64,000 nucleotides of DNA from positions 150,728,699 through 150,792,698 of the forward strand of contig NC_092050.1 of NCBI RefSeq assembly GCF_003086295.3. The letters run 5' to 3'. The translations under genes and the position numbers were made by a program. The notes beneath the pieces were generated by a model. The model ran no database searches and had not been told where the DNA came from. It was given only the letters and a program-made list of their open reading frames with translations. Every line of letters starts with the position of its first letter. The first letter of the stretch is position 1. Positions 26,944-40,261 of the stretch are shown here, piece by piece. The stretch comes from Arachis hypogaea. Its lineage: Eukaryota; Streptophyta; Magnoliopsida; Fabales; Fabaceae.

Positions 26944-27902
26944 GCTCTTAAAAGAAGAAATAAGAACAATAGAAAAAAAAAAAGAAAGAAATAAAAAAGA
27001 AGAAAAAATGCAGCATTAAATAAGATATTTTGTGCTTTTGTAACAAAATTTTGGTGTCAAAATTAAAAAATTTATGTGTTATTATTAAGAAATTTGTGTT
27101 GTTTTTCTGATAAATTCTGCATAATTCATAACTCTTCCTCCTCCTTCTCATTTTATGCCACTACTACTTTTTATTTTTTTTTTCTTCTTTCATCTTCTTA
27201 TTTTATTTTTTCATAATTCTTCTTATTTCACTCTCTTAAGAAGAATAAAATCGCAAAAAAGAAGAAAAAAAAAAGAACAAGTAACTGCACCTGAGGAAGA
27301 GGAGTAAAAGAAGAAACAAAAATAAAACGCAGCAATAACAATACCAATAGAAAGAAGAGGCGCACTAAGAAATACAAAAAAATGCGAAGAAGAACAGCGT
27401 GATTTCACCTTAATGTTGTGAGTAAATTTTGTTGAATTTAGACCAACTTAATAAACTTAATTACCAAAAAAAACTAAGATGTATAACAAAACTCATTATC
27501 TAATTAATCTCTAAACAATATTAAACAATATTAGACTATATTATACAATAAAGTCCCATTCTAGAATATATAAAGTCAAGAGAACATGCATCATACATGC
27601 TAAGTTGCTAACACGTTTCCCAGTTACCCATCTAGGCATTATAATCACCGCTTATGAAATATGAATTTTTCTTGTATTTTCAGGGCTGGTTCGTAAGAAT
27701 ATTTGATGAATTCTGTGACTCAATTTATACAACAAAAATACCATGTGACATCTATGTTCCTCAAGTAATTTGAATATTAAACTCACGCATCTATGTATAC
27801 CAATACCAGTACAAGCTGTAAAAAGAATGATGAACCACTAAGGAGTACTATATAGTATATACTGAGTGTGGCTACGCAACTAATATGCAAAGCAAACAAA
27901 AT
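26944..27902. other. AT-rich spacer and 3'UTR of the IST1-like gene
   Basis: Purine- or pyrimidine-rich runs at 26945-27010 and 27120-27400. The part just before 27903 should contain the 3'UTR of the minus-strand gene. No other gene seen. Confidence 0.5.
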
Positions 27903-30900
27903 TTATTGGCGACCCTTTCTAAGAGACATGAAATGAGCAGCAAAGGAGTCATAGTCAGGTAGCTTTGGATGAACATGACCAGCCTTCTCCTTACTATCTG
28001 CTTCAGAACTTCCACCTTTTGAAGCCTCTTGCTCCTCACCATAATCTTGCATCACTTTCTTAGGAAGAGAACTTGAAGGTTGCACACTGGTGGATGATCT
28101 AGGCTCAGAACTTGCTCGATTTTCGGAGCTATTCATGGATGAGGCCTCTTCATTTTCACTCTCCTGAGAAGCTCTAGTAGATTTCCATCCAAGTTTTGTA
28201 CGAGTAGTCGCAGTTTTCGAGGGAACAGATGTTCTTCGTGATGCTCCGCTACCAGGACGAGCAGAACTAGCTAAATTTTGTTTAGGCTGTTCATCCTCAG
28301 AACTACTATCATCAGAATCAAAGTATGTCTTTGATTTCTTTTTTGTCTCACTCTGCCCCATCCGAATACGAGGTTCGTAAGTACTAGTCAGAGGCTGCTG
28401 CGAGTTTGAAGACAGTTCAAAGTTATCAGACTCAGAAAAAGTGCTCTGTGTTCTCAAACCCACACTTCTGTTTCCAGTGCTCGCTTCCCTTGAATCCGAA
28501 CTGACTAAAGTCCTTGCAGTAGGCAAAGATCTTTCATTCCGGATCGACATGTCATCTGGTGGAGATTGAACCCTATTCAATGTACCCTTAACATAAGGTG
28601 GTCGACTATAACCCTTGTTGCGAAAACCACCCCTCAATGTTCCATAGTTTAATTCCCTGGCACTTCCTATTTCAGATTCCTGAAAACTTTCAGTATCAAT
28701 GGAAGTGTTTGGTGACTGTGATGCATGGATATTTGCCTTAAGATCCGAATCCAATACAGAGCTTCTTTCCCTTGAAGATGGCTGACTGGTTGGTGAGTCA
28801 TTGTTGCCAAAGTTCTTCCCTGAAACACTAGCAATATCCGCCTTTCTCTCAAAATGCTCTTCCAGAGTATCCGAACCAAATGAAGATGGTGATAATAACC
28901 TAGGATTTCTGTCAGAACCTGCAGTCTTATCAGTTCTTGATGAAGACCCTAAAGCCCCAAGCTTTGTACTGTGATCAACACCAGAATTTACATAACCGAA
29001 ATTCCCGGGAACCTTAGAATTGACTAAATTCACCTCACTATCTGAACCCGAGTCATCGTAATCATCAAAAGTGACAGGCAACATGTCTTCTTTTTCAGAA
29101 GAAACTGCAGACTTAGTCAATCCTTCAGAAAACGTAGATAAGTGTGACTGTGAACTATAAATTGGCACTTCCTCATTAATATCTTGTCCATGGCTCCAAG
29201 AATTTCTCTTTTCTAATGAATCAGTATGTGACTTGCTATCCGGAGATGGGAAGAATACTGTATTGGGTTTTTCATCAAACTCAAATTTATAATCATCATC
29301 CTCTGATCCATAATTATCAAATACAACGGAAGTATCTTTATAAGAACTTGTTTCCATGGTGTTCCCTTCACCAGTGACAAACCGATCTTCCACATCTTTA
29401 CTGACCCTTCCCCAGCCACTCAGATTCAAACTATCATGGCGATCATCACTCGGAGAAATGAGGTGAGAAGAGGAAGCTTGTCTAGATTTTCTATCTGTAC
29501 TTGCATCACCAAAATCATAATTGTCTTCAGTCTTCAAATCACTATCACCATGCAGTTTAGTTACAAAATCTGCTTCAGTTCTGCTTTCCTGCCTTTTTGT
29601 TCTCACATCACGGAAGTCACTGCTCCCTTGCTCAAATGAGTGATGCTGATTTATGTCAGCCATTTGAGACCTGCTAGCAAATGGATTATCATCAAAAGCA
29701 CTAGCAGATGACAATGATGCGGACTGCACATGTTTCATTGCATTCTCTTGACTATTCCTGTAATATTCATTGGGAGCTCCTCCCATGTTATCTTGATCTC
29801 TGGCACTATTTTTTTCATTTTTCATGCCAGAACTGCTTCTATGGAAGGTGCTATAAGCAGAGTTTGTAGAAAGGTGTTCATCATCAAAAGCACTAGCAGA
29901 TGTCAATGATGCAGACTGCACATGTTTCGTTACATTCTCTTGATTATTCCTGTAATATTCATTGCGCATTCCTACCGAGTTATTTTGCTCTCTTGTATTA
30001 ATTTTTTCATTGTTCATCCCAGAACTGCCTCTATGGAAGGTGGTATACGCAGAACCTGTAGAAAGGTGTTTGTCATCATTAAAAGAATATTCTTGAGGTA
30101 CTTCATCTCTTAGCTGGCTTCTGGGAGAACTATGTGATTCACTTGAATGCTGCCTTGCTACATTTTCACGACTTGAAAGTTCCGCAGCTGCTCTTGCAGC
30201 CATGCTTGCACGCTCCGCAGATTCTGCTGCTGCCTGTGCAGCAGAGGCAGCATCCTTAAATTCCATATTCCAATTCTGCTTTACAGTAGGAAAAGCACTC
30301 CTGTTTTCAGAATATGAATCTCTATAATGCATTTCTTGATTTCCAGTTCCTATCAGAAAGGACAACAAATATTTAGGTAATAGACAAAACACAAGGCCTG
30401 AAATATATCCACAGTTATTGCCTTAAACATATACCTGAAGGCATAATTTTGGGATCAGACATGCCTGATGGTCTCGACTGATTTCCAGTGTCCTTTCTAG
30501 TAGCATCACTTGTATTCTGTGCATCCAAACCTGTTGGTCTATCATATACTGGTTTAAATTGTGAGGAAGCCTGTACGATAGGAGGACCCTTTTCATCACG
30601 AACAGCTGCTGGAACATGGACTTGAGAAGGTTCTGCATAAGTTGCCTTCTCAAAAGTGTTTGGCCCAGCCTTAACATATAAATAATAATAAAAGAAAAGT
30701 CAATAACAACCCTTACTCCATTTGGTGGAGTTGGCTAAAATAATTAAATACTGTAAAAACAATAAAAAATAACAAACTCAAATTTCATATAATAAATTAA
30801 AGAAAATAAACAGCATACCAACAAGTCTTGAGAAGGCTTTACATCATTTTCTCCAAATGACTTGGGTTCCCATTTGATATTATGTTCTTCAGCAATTGCA

Positions 30901-33003
30901 GACAGTATTTTTATTTTGGTTGGACCATCGGGTGCTTTGGCAGACAATTTCTCAACCAACTGAAACAAAACCATTTTATTAGAGGGATGAAAAAAAAGGC
31001 TGAGAAAATTTGATCCTATCAAACTTTGGACGGGTAGAAAAACTTGCCAAGCGATTTACACCACAGTCAGGGCGTAATTCAACAGCTGCCGATGCAAATT
31101 CTTTCCCATACTTCACTGTAAGATGCTTCCGCACATCTACGAGCTCAGGTAAGTCTGCACATCTTGGACATGCAAATATTACACTTGAAATTGCTTCCTT
31201 TAAATCGATGGGACAGTTTCTGGAAAAGAAGAAAAAACAAATCAACACCAAAAGTTCTGCAAATCGTGCCAAATATTACTAAACGAACCTTAAAGGTGAC
31301 ACTAGAATGCTGCATAATTAGTTGAACATGATTTTTTATCCAGGGCCTCTGCTAGTATATGAAAGCAACATTGTTGTCAAAAAGATTATAATTTGTGCAA
31401 GGGCATAATATTAATATCTTTTAATATATAATGATAAAAGATCATTGATAAAAGGACTGAGATAGTAGTGAGAACACATTTTGGCCCAAGGGTTTACCTT
31501 ATACTAGGATGCCATAACCTCTTGTTTACTTAATTGCATTTACTAATCTTTATTCGAATAATTTCCTATATCTACAATCGGAGCCTAGCTTGACTAGAAC
31601 CACCTAAACAATCATCTGTTACTCTTTAGCACATAATAGAATTAGATTCTCCTATTCTAATCACCATTTTTCTTGAAAAAGCCTAACAAAATAATGATAC
31701 AGGAAAACTTAATCATATTTCCCGGATGAAGAATGATATGAAGTCTCTGGAAGATCAACTAGAATAGATATATCAAGTGACATGGCCTTAATGATGTAGA
31801 CTTTCCCGCATTAAAAGAATAAATGAAAAACTTAGAAATGTAGGCAAAGTATAACAGAAAATATTATTTGAGAGGTTTCAAATACTTTTGTGACTCGATC
31901 ATTGGCAAGCGTGCAGCAATAAGTTCACAGTATATCTCAATAAGATCATAAGCTGCCATCGTCTTCTCTTCCCTGACAACATGTTCAACCTAAGCACAAA
32001 ACAGAAGACACGTCAAGGAAAGCAAAAGATAGAAAATAAAAAGGTGAAATTTCCTGAATTATATCGCGCTACATTTCTGTTGTATCAGCATGTATAGCTT
32101 CCAGTAATTTCAGCAAACAGGTAATGTGGAAGGATCAAATATCATGAACAAGAAAAGACAAGACTCCATGATCAGTTTTACTGTTTATCCAGTGATTCTT
32201 TTACTAGTACATATAGAAGTAACATTTTATTTGAACTGATCACTTAATAAACTTTTGAATCTGATGCTTTGATTCTGTTTCAGAGCAACTAAACTGTGAA
32301 ATGAAAGTCTCAGTTTATGTATGTATATATATAGCTAGCAATAGTAGGCTACATGTTCAAAGAACACTAAATGGATTAAGGAGCTTGCTGCTGTAACAAC
32401 ATTTCAGCTCTGTTTCGTTCATAATTCATAAGTAGTGAATCCAATATCTCAATACCATTATCTCCATCTCTCCCCTTATTTACTTTAATCTAAATAAATT
32501 TCTTCTTTTTATCAAACTAGAAAAAATCCTAACTGTGCTATCTTACACCAAATTTAACAAATAGAGAAAAACAACAGCAGCAACAACAATAGTAAATGAA
32601 TGAAACATATTCTCAAATGAAATTCCTCAAGATTATTACCCTTATTCTAGCAGTTTGATCTTGACCAGACTCAAGCAACTGAGCTAGTTCCCTCTTAAGC
32701 TGCCTAACTTGCGCTTCTCTCTTATTCTTCAGAAGCTTTATCCTCGAAACCGCAAGCTTCAATGCAGTTTTGCTGCACCAAAACCATAATCCAAATTCAA
32801 ATTACTCAAAACTCAGAATCCAAACACAAACAAACAAACAAACAAACAAACAAACAAAAAAACCACCTCCACTAAAAAGAGAAATTAAAAGATTACTGAT
32901 TCATATGAAAAAAAAATAAACAAAAAGAAAGAAAATTGAAACTGATTTCGAGTTACTCGTACCACTTTGCAGGCTTGAAGCTTCTATGCAACATAGAAGA
33001 CAT
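27903..33003 (-). CDS. IST1-like protein (ESCRT-III / Vps4 regulator)
   Basis: IST1 proteins bind ESCRT-III and VPS4/LIP5 and act in multivesicular-body sorting. Seven exons on the minus strand: 32963-33003, 32640-32772, 31886-31989, 31048-31219, 30819-30959, 30435-30669 and 27903-30349. They total 1090 aa with all phases matching. The Ist1 domain spans roughly residues 8-175: MSSMLHRSFKPAKC, LKLAVSRIKLLKNKREAQVR, LKRELAQLLESGQDQTARIR, LIEIYCELIAARLPMIE, FACPRCADLPELVDVRKHL, YGKEFASAAVEL, VNRLLVEKLSAKAPDG. The long serine-rich tail is disordered, holds a 64-aa tandem duplication (residues 367-494) and an Ala-rich helix (AASAAQAAAESAERASMAAR), and ends FMSLRKGRQ. Intron 4 uses a GC donor (TTG|GCAAGT at 31047). 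It is one of the long plant ISTL proteins; the exact paralogue is unknown. Confidence 0.95.
29694..30077 (-). repeat. In-frame 192-bp tandem duplication in the IST1-like tail
   Basis: Two 64-residue units, coded by 29886-30077 and 29694-29885, each starting DD(K/E)HLST.SAY.TFHR.SSG and ending KHVQSASL.SASAF. About three quarters of residues are shared. Confidence 0.92.
32827..32858 (+). repeat. (CAAA)n microsatellite
   Basis: About eight CAAA units in intron 1 of the IST1-like gene. Confidence 0.95.
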
Positions 33004-35535
33004 AGTTTCTGCAGGGATTAATCAACGATGAAGATGAAGACTCTAATTACTAACTGTAATTCTACCTATCTGATATATTATAAGAAAGGGAATCACTTTC
33101 GAATTGTGCTTTGTACAAAAATGAAATTGATGATTAAGAGATTAGAATTAAAATAATATATGTGGAAGATAGAGAATGAAAAGAATGGATCTTGCAGGCG
33201 AAGGAAAGAGTAATTTTTGTTACAATTAGGGGAAAAAAAAAATTTGAAGTTTCGTCGAAAGACGACAATGGAATCCTTATTGGAAGAAACCTTTTTCTTC
33301 CTACGCTATTAATAGCGCGTAATTGCGTGCGAGAAGGTCCATGGAAATGAAACGAAATCAGCAAATTTATTTATCAGATTTTTTTTTTAATTTTTATATT
33401 TACACATGTATTTAATTATTTATTGTTATATTAATAAAAATAGTTATTTTTTACAATAAATATGTGAATGATCATTTAAACAATTGACATGAACATGATT
33501 AAATGATCCTATAAAATAGTTTTAAATTAATTTTTTTTTATTAACAAACCAAATTTTGAGAGTCAAAGTGATCGCCTTTTTCCTGCTTTTTTTTTCTTTT
33601 CAATTTTGATGTGGTTCTCTACTTTTCTTCTTAGTTCTTCCTATTGAAAGTTAGGTTAGAAGTTAGAACCTGAACGGACCAGCACATTAAATATTTTAGG
33701 GGGCAATTATATATTGGCTCCTAAAATTGTTAATTTAATAGTAACAGCGATGACTACAACTAATGGCTTACCTGTGATGTGATGTGATGTCGACCGTTTT
33801 GATAGGGTAATTAACAATAATTAATCATGAAAATGGGTACTTTTTCCTCTTGTATGATTAAGAAAGAATAAGGTAGCGTGTGTTTTGTTTTGAGGTATTG
33901 AGATAAAGATGAAAATATTGAGATTTAGTATCATATTTGTTGGTTTAATTTAAAAATTGATACTAAAATTTTTGTTTTTGTTTTCAAAATTTTAGTATTT
34001 CAGTAATTTTAAAAAGTAGAGATATATAGGACTAAAATTTTTAGAGATAGAGACTGAAATTTTAATAACATTTTATACTTAAAATATCTTCATTTCAATT
34101 AATTAATTTTAATTTTATTTTTTGTACAAATTAAATTAGAGTTTCATTCTTGTTTCAATTATTATCTCTTATCTTACACCAAATAGAATATTAATATATA
34201 TTTTAATATCTGTCTCTTAATTTTTGTCTCTTAGTCTCAATTTTTCCATCTTTATCTCCCTATCAAACTCTACTAAGAGTTTAGATTTGCTTCTTTTTAT
34301 TGTGGTGACTGGTGAATAGAATTTTGCATGGTTAATTGTATATTTATTTATACTATTTCTTCCATTTACTGTTGGTCTTTGGAAAGAACGTTAATGTTTC
34401 AAAAGTTTTATAGATAATTCAAGCAGAACACATTATTATAATTAGATAGAGTAAATGATGTAATATTGACAATGAAAAGTATTACATTATCAATGTAATT
34501 CCCCCCCCCCCCAAATAGTTTAGACAATTCATTCTCTCAATAGAAATGTAGACTTGACGATACATACATGCTTACTTTCATTCTTTCAAATTTTTTATTT
34601 TTATTTTTAAATTTTCAAAGTCTACAGCAACTATATTAATTAATTTAGTTTAGAAAACCCACGCGTCATATTAATGGTTAAATGTAGGGTATATATGGCT
34701 CGGTTTGTTCTAGTATGTAGATCCGACTCAAGTTCGAACATTTTATGAGTTAATTTAGTGTAATTTTATTATATGTAAAATTGGATAAAAATTTCAAAAA
34801 TAAACTGTTATTATTTAGAGTCGAATTCGAATAAAAACGAATCTGATTTTACTTCGTCTTATATGCACCCTAAAAAAATTAAAAAATATATATTTTAAAT
34901 TAATTTTAATATTATGTTATGTTAATTATAGATTTATTATTTTATTTTTAATCATACTTAATTAAATTAAAAAATAAATAAAAAAATACAAATTAAAATT
35001 TATAAATAAATTTAAATTTAAATTTAAATATTAATTTTTTGATAATAAATATTTTTTTATAAATAAATATATCATAATTTTTTGATATAAAATTTATTAA
35101 AATTCGAATTTTACCGATGTAAATCTGATTTTAATATGAGTAAAAAATAATATAATTTTACTGAATTTAAAATCGAATAAAGACAAACCCGTGTTTCACC
35201 CAATTTATGTACCGCCTAGATAAATGTATGATCTAACCTCGGCCACATGCTTCCTTGTCCCAGAAAGCTAAATCATGTCACCGTCTCTTTCAATTATTTA
35301 TTATATTACTGCAAGTCGCTATGCCTCTCCCAAACTAGAGATCTGAGTCCATCAAATGAATATTAGATAGTTAGATGTTAGATCCTTGTAAGAAGGAATC
35401 GTCTATTGTGGAAAAATTTGAAATTGGTTTTTAATGGATCAGGTGAGTATATTTCAATTTAGTATTTTTTAGGGTAAAGTATAAATTAGTTTCTTATATT
35501 TTGTTTTTTTTCTGTTTTAGTTTTTAAGGTTTAAA
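33004..35535. other. Intergenic AT-rich DNA upstream of the IST1-like gene
   Basis: Should include the minus-strand promoter and 5'UTR of the IST1-like gene (33004 to about 33350, moderately GC). It also contains a Tourist-like MITE candidate (33872-34273) and a poly-C run of 12 at 34501-34512. No gene seen. Confidence 0.55.
33872..34273. mobile_element. Tourist-like MITE candidate
   Basis: A 402-bp AT-rich block flanked by TAA on both sides (33869-33871 and 34274-34276). Left end is GGTAGCGTGTG...TTGAGATAAAGATG. The right end, reverse-complemented, is GTAGAGTTTG...GGAGATAAAGATGG. Imperfect inverted repeats with AAATTTTAGT/ACTAAAATTT motifs inside. Similar GTAGCGTTTGG-type MITEs are frequent in Arachis (from memory). 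Confidence 0.5.
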
Positions 35536-35544
35536 ATATTTTAT

Positions 35545-35745
35545 GAGTAAAGTACTATTTCTACTCATGAAAATTGAAAACGCTAACAAATCTACCTACA
35601 AAAGAAAGAAACTACTAAATATAACTATCATTCGTGATATTTGTGGGACGAAACTAATCAAGCTTTATTCCTGGCGTTGACTCCGTTAGTAATGCTACCT
35701 ACGTGGCACTTCACGGCATGACAAGACTTCATACGTGGAAATTGT
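35545..35745 (+). repeat. Left terminal inverted repeat of the two-gene MULE
   Basis: Pairs with 40895-41097 at roughly 85-90% by eye. Confidence 0.9.
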
Positions 35746-36155
35746 AATTACAATTATCTAAAAATATAATTGGATTTCAAAATTTTAATTTTTTTAAAAA
35801 AAAAAAGGAAAATTAGAATTGAACAGTTATCAAAGGTACACTTCTTTGCGCATTTCACATAACAGAGGGTAGAGCCTTAAGAATAAATTGTTCATCTTCT
35901 CCACTCACAGAAAACTTCCGGTGCCGACGATAATCTCCGTGTTGAAGAGAGGGTGCTTGTTGGTGTGGATCGTGTCAGCTATTTGAATTGCGTGGTGTTA
36001 TCCATAGGTAAGTAGTAACCTTTGATCTCTCTACCTCATGGTTTTCTGAATTTTCGGTGCATGGTTGTGGATATGAGGTTTTTATTAGGGTGTCTTTGTA
36101 GTAGCTATGATGTGGTTGTGAATTGGTTTTGTTTTCTGTATATGTATGTTTGCAG

Positions 36156-37895
36156 ATGGCAACTATCCACATTACGTTAGTCATTAGTTACAGAGAAAAA
36201 TTTGAAAAGGATGATGATGGCAAACTGGCATATGTTGGGGGTGAGAAAACAGAGATTGAACGAGTGAATGTGGATACCCTTAATAAGTTCTTCATGAATG
36301 ACTTAGTAAATGATATAGGGTACACTGATGTGAGCGAGCTTTACTGGCTTGAACCTGGGAAGGAATTGGATGGTGGGTTGAAGTTGCTTAGACTAGACAT
36401 GGATGTGGTGACTATGTACGAAGTAGTCATTACTAATGGGAGGAGAGTTGAGGTGTTCACTGAGCATCTAGTAAACCTTCCTGAGTTCATAGAAAAAAAC
36501 AATGAACCTGAACCAGAGGTTGAGATATTAACTGTTAATAGGACCCCAGTCAAGCACAGAATCAAACAGTGTGTTAGGAGACCCCCAACCCCAAAGAAGA
36601 AGGGAAAGAGACTGGTGAAATCGAGTGAGACTGTAGGAGGTGCGCCTGGACCGGATGCTCAAACAGAGGATGATGTGCTAGACAAAGACGTCTATCCTAC
36701 CACAAGAAACACACAACAACCAAATATAAGCAATGATCAATCAAATATACCCACCCATTCACCAAAGTTAACCTTCGAAGAGGCACCAAGGATCATCCAG
36801 CTCCCAAATGCACCCACCGAACCCAATTTACCTCCATATCAACCGCTGGAGAAGACTCCTCCACACCCTGAACAACCAAATGTGTCAGCTGCAAGTGAAG
36901 AAATTGGACACCGAATTTCAGTTTCTGCAGAGTCAGTGGCTCCCACTGTTGATAAAGGGCCTGCAGAATCTGTTGAAGTTTTCACACAGTACATCACACA
37001 GCCTTGTCAAGAACCAAAGTCTCAGGAGCAGAGCATACAAAATGAAAAGGAAACACCCGGTAGTGGTAGTCAACCCAACAATTCACAGCCCGAATCAGAT
37101 ATAAATCCAGATATGGGTGGTGGTAGTCAAAAGAAGAGGAAGAGACGATCAACAGTTAGGCCTCCACCTTCAGAGCAAACCTTCATACCTAACCAGGATC
37201 CAAACAAGCATCCTTCAGTTTTTATACCTGTGGAGGGTGAAGATATGTCGGAGGCAAGTACAAGGATGCATTGTTACGAGTCGGAAGAGCTGGATTCTGT
37301 TGCAAGTGATGATGAAGGCAGTCAGCAGGCAGCATTTTCTCAAGCGAATCCAGATGCTCCAGTAAGGGAAGTAAGGTTGGAGCTTGGCATGGAGTTTGAA
37401 AATCTGGACCATTTCAAGAAGGCAGTTAGGAAGTTCAACATCAACATAGGGCGAAGCATATTCTTTCCAAGAGTGGATTCAACTAGGTGTAAGGCCATAT
37501 GTTATAACGAGAGTTGTCTGTGGCAGATATACTGTGCAAAACGATTGTATCCATTAAGCTTTCAGGTGAAGACGTTTGTGAATGAACATACCTGCAGCAG
37601 AGTTAATAAGAATAAATCTGTAGATGGTAAATGGGTTGTAGAGGAGCTTGAGGACAAGATCCGTGATCATCCAGACATGACTCAATGGCAGGCACAAGAT
37701 TTTTTCAAGAAGGAGTATGACGTGATTGTGAACGAGAGGAAGATATACAGGGCTATGGTGAAGGCGAAAGAACTAATAGAAGGGTCAGAAATAGCTCAGT
37801 ATGCAGCTCTTAGGGACTATGCTAATGAAATTACCCTGGCTCCACTGTGAGGATTAGTATTGATTATGTTGAAGGAACTGGGCATAAATTCAAAA

Positions 37896-37937
<42 letters not shown>

Positions 37938-39880
37938 TTGGAAGGGTGTAAAAAGGGTTTTTCAGTTGGCTACAGGCCTTTTATAGGGTTAGATGGAACT
38001 TTTCTAAAGGGATACTACCCTGGCCAGTTGTTGACTGCAATCGGCCACGATGCCAATAACCACATATACCCTATATCATATGCTGTTGTGGAGTGCGAAT
38101 GCAAGGATAGCTGGAAATGGTTTCTCGAACTCCTCCAAGAAGACTTAGGTGACGCTGCAATCAATGGAATCAACTTCATGTCAGACATGCAGAAGGTAAT
38201 GACTAAATTCTTATTCTCTGTGTATGTCTTCATTATTAGCTTTTTACAATGTATTGTGCATACCTACTGATGTCATAGTTATTGTCCTTCATAGGGTATA
38301 ATCATATAGTTGTTTTACTTTTCTCAACTAGGGCCTCATCCCTGCTATGCGTGAGGTGAATCTAGGAGCACATCATATATTTTGTGCTATGCACATATAG
38401 CAGAACTTTAGAAAACAGTGGGGGGATACAGAATTGAAAATGTCAATGTGGAGATGTGTCAAGGCCACAACCTCTCAAGAGTTCAATGTTGTATTAGATA
38501 GGATCAAACGGGTTAATCCCCATGCTTGGGAGTATCTGAACAGGATCCCTCCAAGTCAATGAAGTAGGAGTGGTTTTAGCGAATACCCAAAGTCTGACAA
38601 TTACACGAACAACAACTGTGAATCATTCAATTCTAGGATCAAGAAAATGAGAGGAAAGCCTATTATAACTATGCTGGAAGAGGTGAGGTGTTATATGATG
38701 AGCATCATTGCAAGAAACAAGAAGGCGTTGGTGGGATATAACTGAGTAATCACTCCTGTGCAGTAGAGTAGGCTGGAAAAAGAGAAAAAGGAGAGCAACA
38801 AGTGGCGGCCGTTTCCCACCGGAGATGATCCTGGAAATGTGTACGAAGTACAGTGCCTCCCACATAAGGTTATGGTGGATATAGGAAAGAGGACTTGTTC
38901 CTGCAGGTTTTGGCAACTGACTGGCTTGCCGTATAGGCATGCATGTGCTGCCCTGCATACCAGAATAGGAGGCCAGAGGAACATGCACACAATTGGCTCT
39001 CTATGGGGCATATAATAGCACATACCAGTTTGTCATCCAACCTGTTCCTAGTCAAGAATACTGGTAGCATGTCGATCTACCTCCTATATTACCCCCAGTA
39101 TACAAGAAGCAGATTGGGAGACCAAAGTTGAAAAGAGACAAAAAGAACGACACCCCAAAAGAACCCATCCCAAATCCTCATAGGCCCCCCAGAAAGTATG
39201 GCCCTATCACATGCAAGTACTGCCTAAAGGTAAACCATAATCCGTATGCTTACATTATTTGTGCTTTGAATTTCCACGTTTATTTCATGATATATGTATT
39301 GTAGACTAGACACAACAGTCGTAGTTGTTCCAAGAAGAAGGAGGCAATGGCTGGGAGTGCTGGGGGACAAAGTTCAAGTCAACACCCAGCTGCTGATGAT
39401 GATGAAGAGGAGGCGGCAAGACTAGAGGAGATGTTCTGGGAGAAAACTCTGAAAGCTGTTGAAGCAGCTGAAGCAGCAGCATCTCAGCCACCACCTGTAA
39501 GTCTAGTGATATATTTTACAACTTCATTTTACAAGTTCTGTTTAAGCAAATCACTCATATATGTCTACTGTTGTACGATACCACCCCAGTTCCTCAACCC
39601 GTTCCTAATCCAGTCAGGCCTCCTTCAACTAGGCCACCAACTGCAAAAAAGCAATCAAAGAAGAAGAAGAATCTGTGAAGACCACCACCAACTACTCAGC
39701 AACCACGATCTGCTCCAGCTATTGTCAGGCCAATAACACCAACTACTACTAGTCCATCACCCCTGGCCTCTGATGTGTCCCCCACTGTGACACCTCAAAC
39801 CATGCAAGGGGTCAACAACTGCACACTTGAAAGAAGGGTCAAGCGGAAGCAGCAACTCCACTCCAAATCCATGAAGCAAG
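36156..39880 (+). pseudogene. MURA-type MULE transposase, recently inactivated
   Basis: The start ATG 36156 follows a 5'UTR intron (ATAG|GTAAGT at 36008, acceptor TTTGCAG). An N-terminal PB1-like domain (about residues 1-100, IHITLVISYREKFEKDDDGK, VSELYWLEPGKELDGG) and a long Pro/Gln/Glu-rich linker are followed by LELGMEFENLDHFKKAVRKF. The DDE triad is all present: FIGLDGTFLKGYY, FMSDMQK and NNNCESFNSRI. A SWIM finger follows as CSCRFWQLTGLPYRHACA, with the usual PCRH now PYRH. A CCHC knuckle, CKYCLK|TRHNSRSC, spans an intron. Exons end at 38195, 39229 and 39496 and begin at 38332 and 39305. Damage: a 1-nt shift near 37833, a (TA)n expansion at 37901-37935, stops at about 38398, 38560, 38744 and 38764, a shift near 39010, and a TGA near 39676. 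Confidence 0.93.
37898..37935 (+). repeat. (TA)n microsatellite inside the transposase coding region
   Basis: About 18 TA units between the codons for GHKFKR and CLEGCKKGF. It adds a Tyr-Ile run and puts the downstream sequence in a different frame. Confidence 0.93.
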
Positions 39881-40261
39881 AGTCTTTATATTATGTTTTT
39901 TTTGTACTGTCCATGGCAGTTTATCTTACAATTATTGGATATGTCACATACTATACCTTCAATTGCTTATGTTTTGATTTTCGGTATGGGTGCATACTCG
40001 TAGTTGATAACTCATACCTATAACTTGAACAATTCAGTAACTCAATTACTGCGTACTTATGAGGTTATTTTGTCCGTGTTTCATGTTATTTTAGAACAGA
40101 ACGTAAACAAGAATTGCAATTAGTACTGGATAATTTCTGCAAGTTACATATCTTATAAGACTCTATTTGACATTTTCTGGATTTCAGATGTCTACAAATG
40201 ACAGACTCAAAATCGAGCATGGATATTTTTGTCCTTATCTAACACTAACAACTACTTAGGC

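Noticed and set aside
22620..27900. Possible CRISPR-like or structured repeat arrays
   Set aside because: Only AT-rich simple sequence and one tandem duplication; this is plant nuclear DNA and no spacer-repeat pattern exists.
28667..29639. Small frames opposite or within the large IST1-like exon
   Set aside because: Shadows of a long serine-rich exon.
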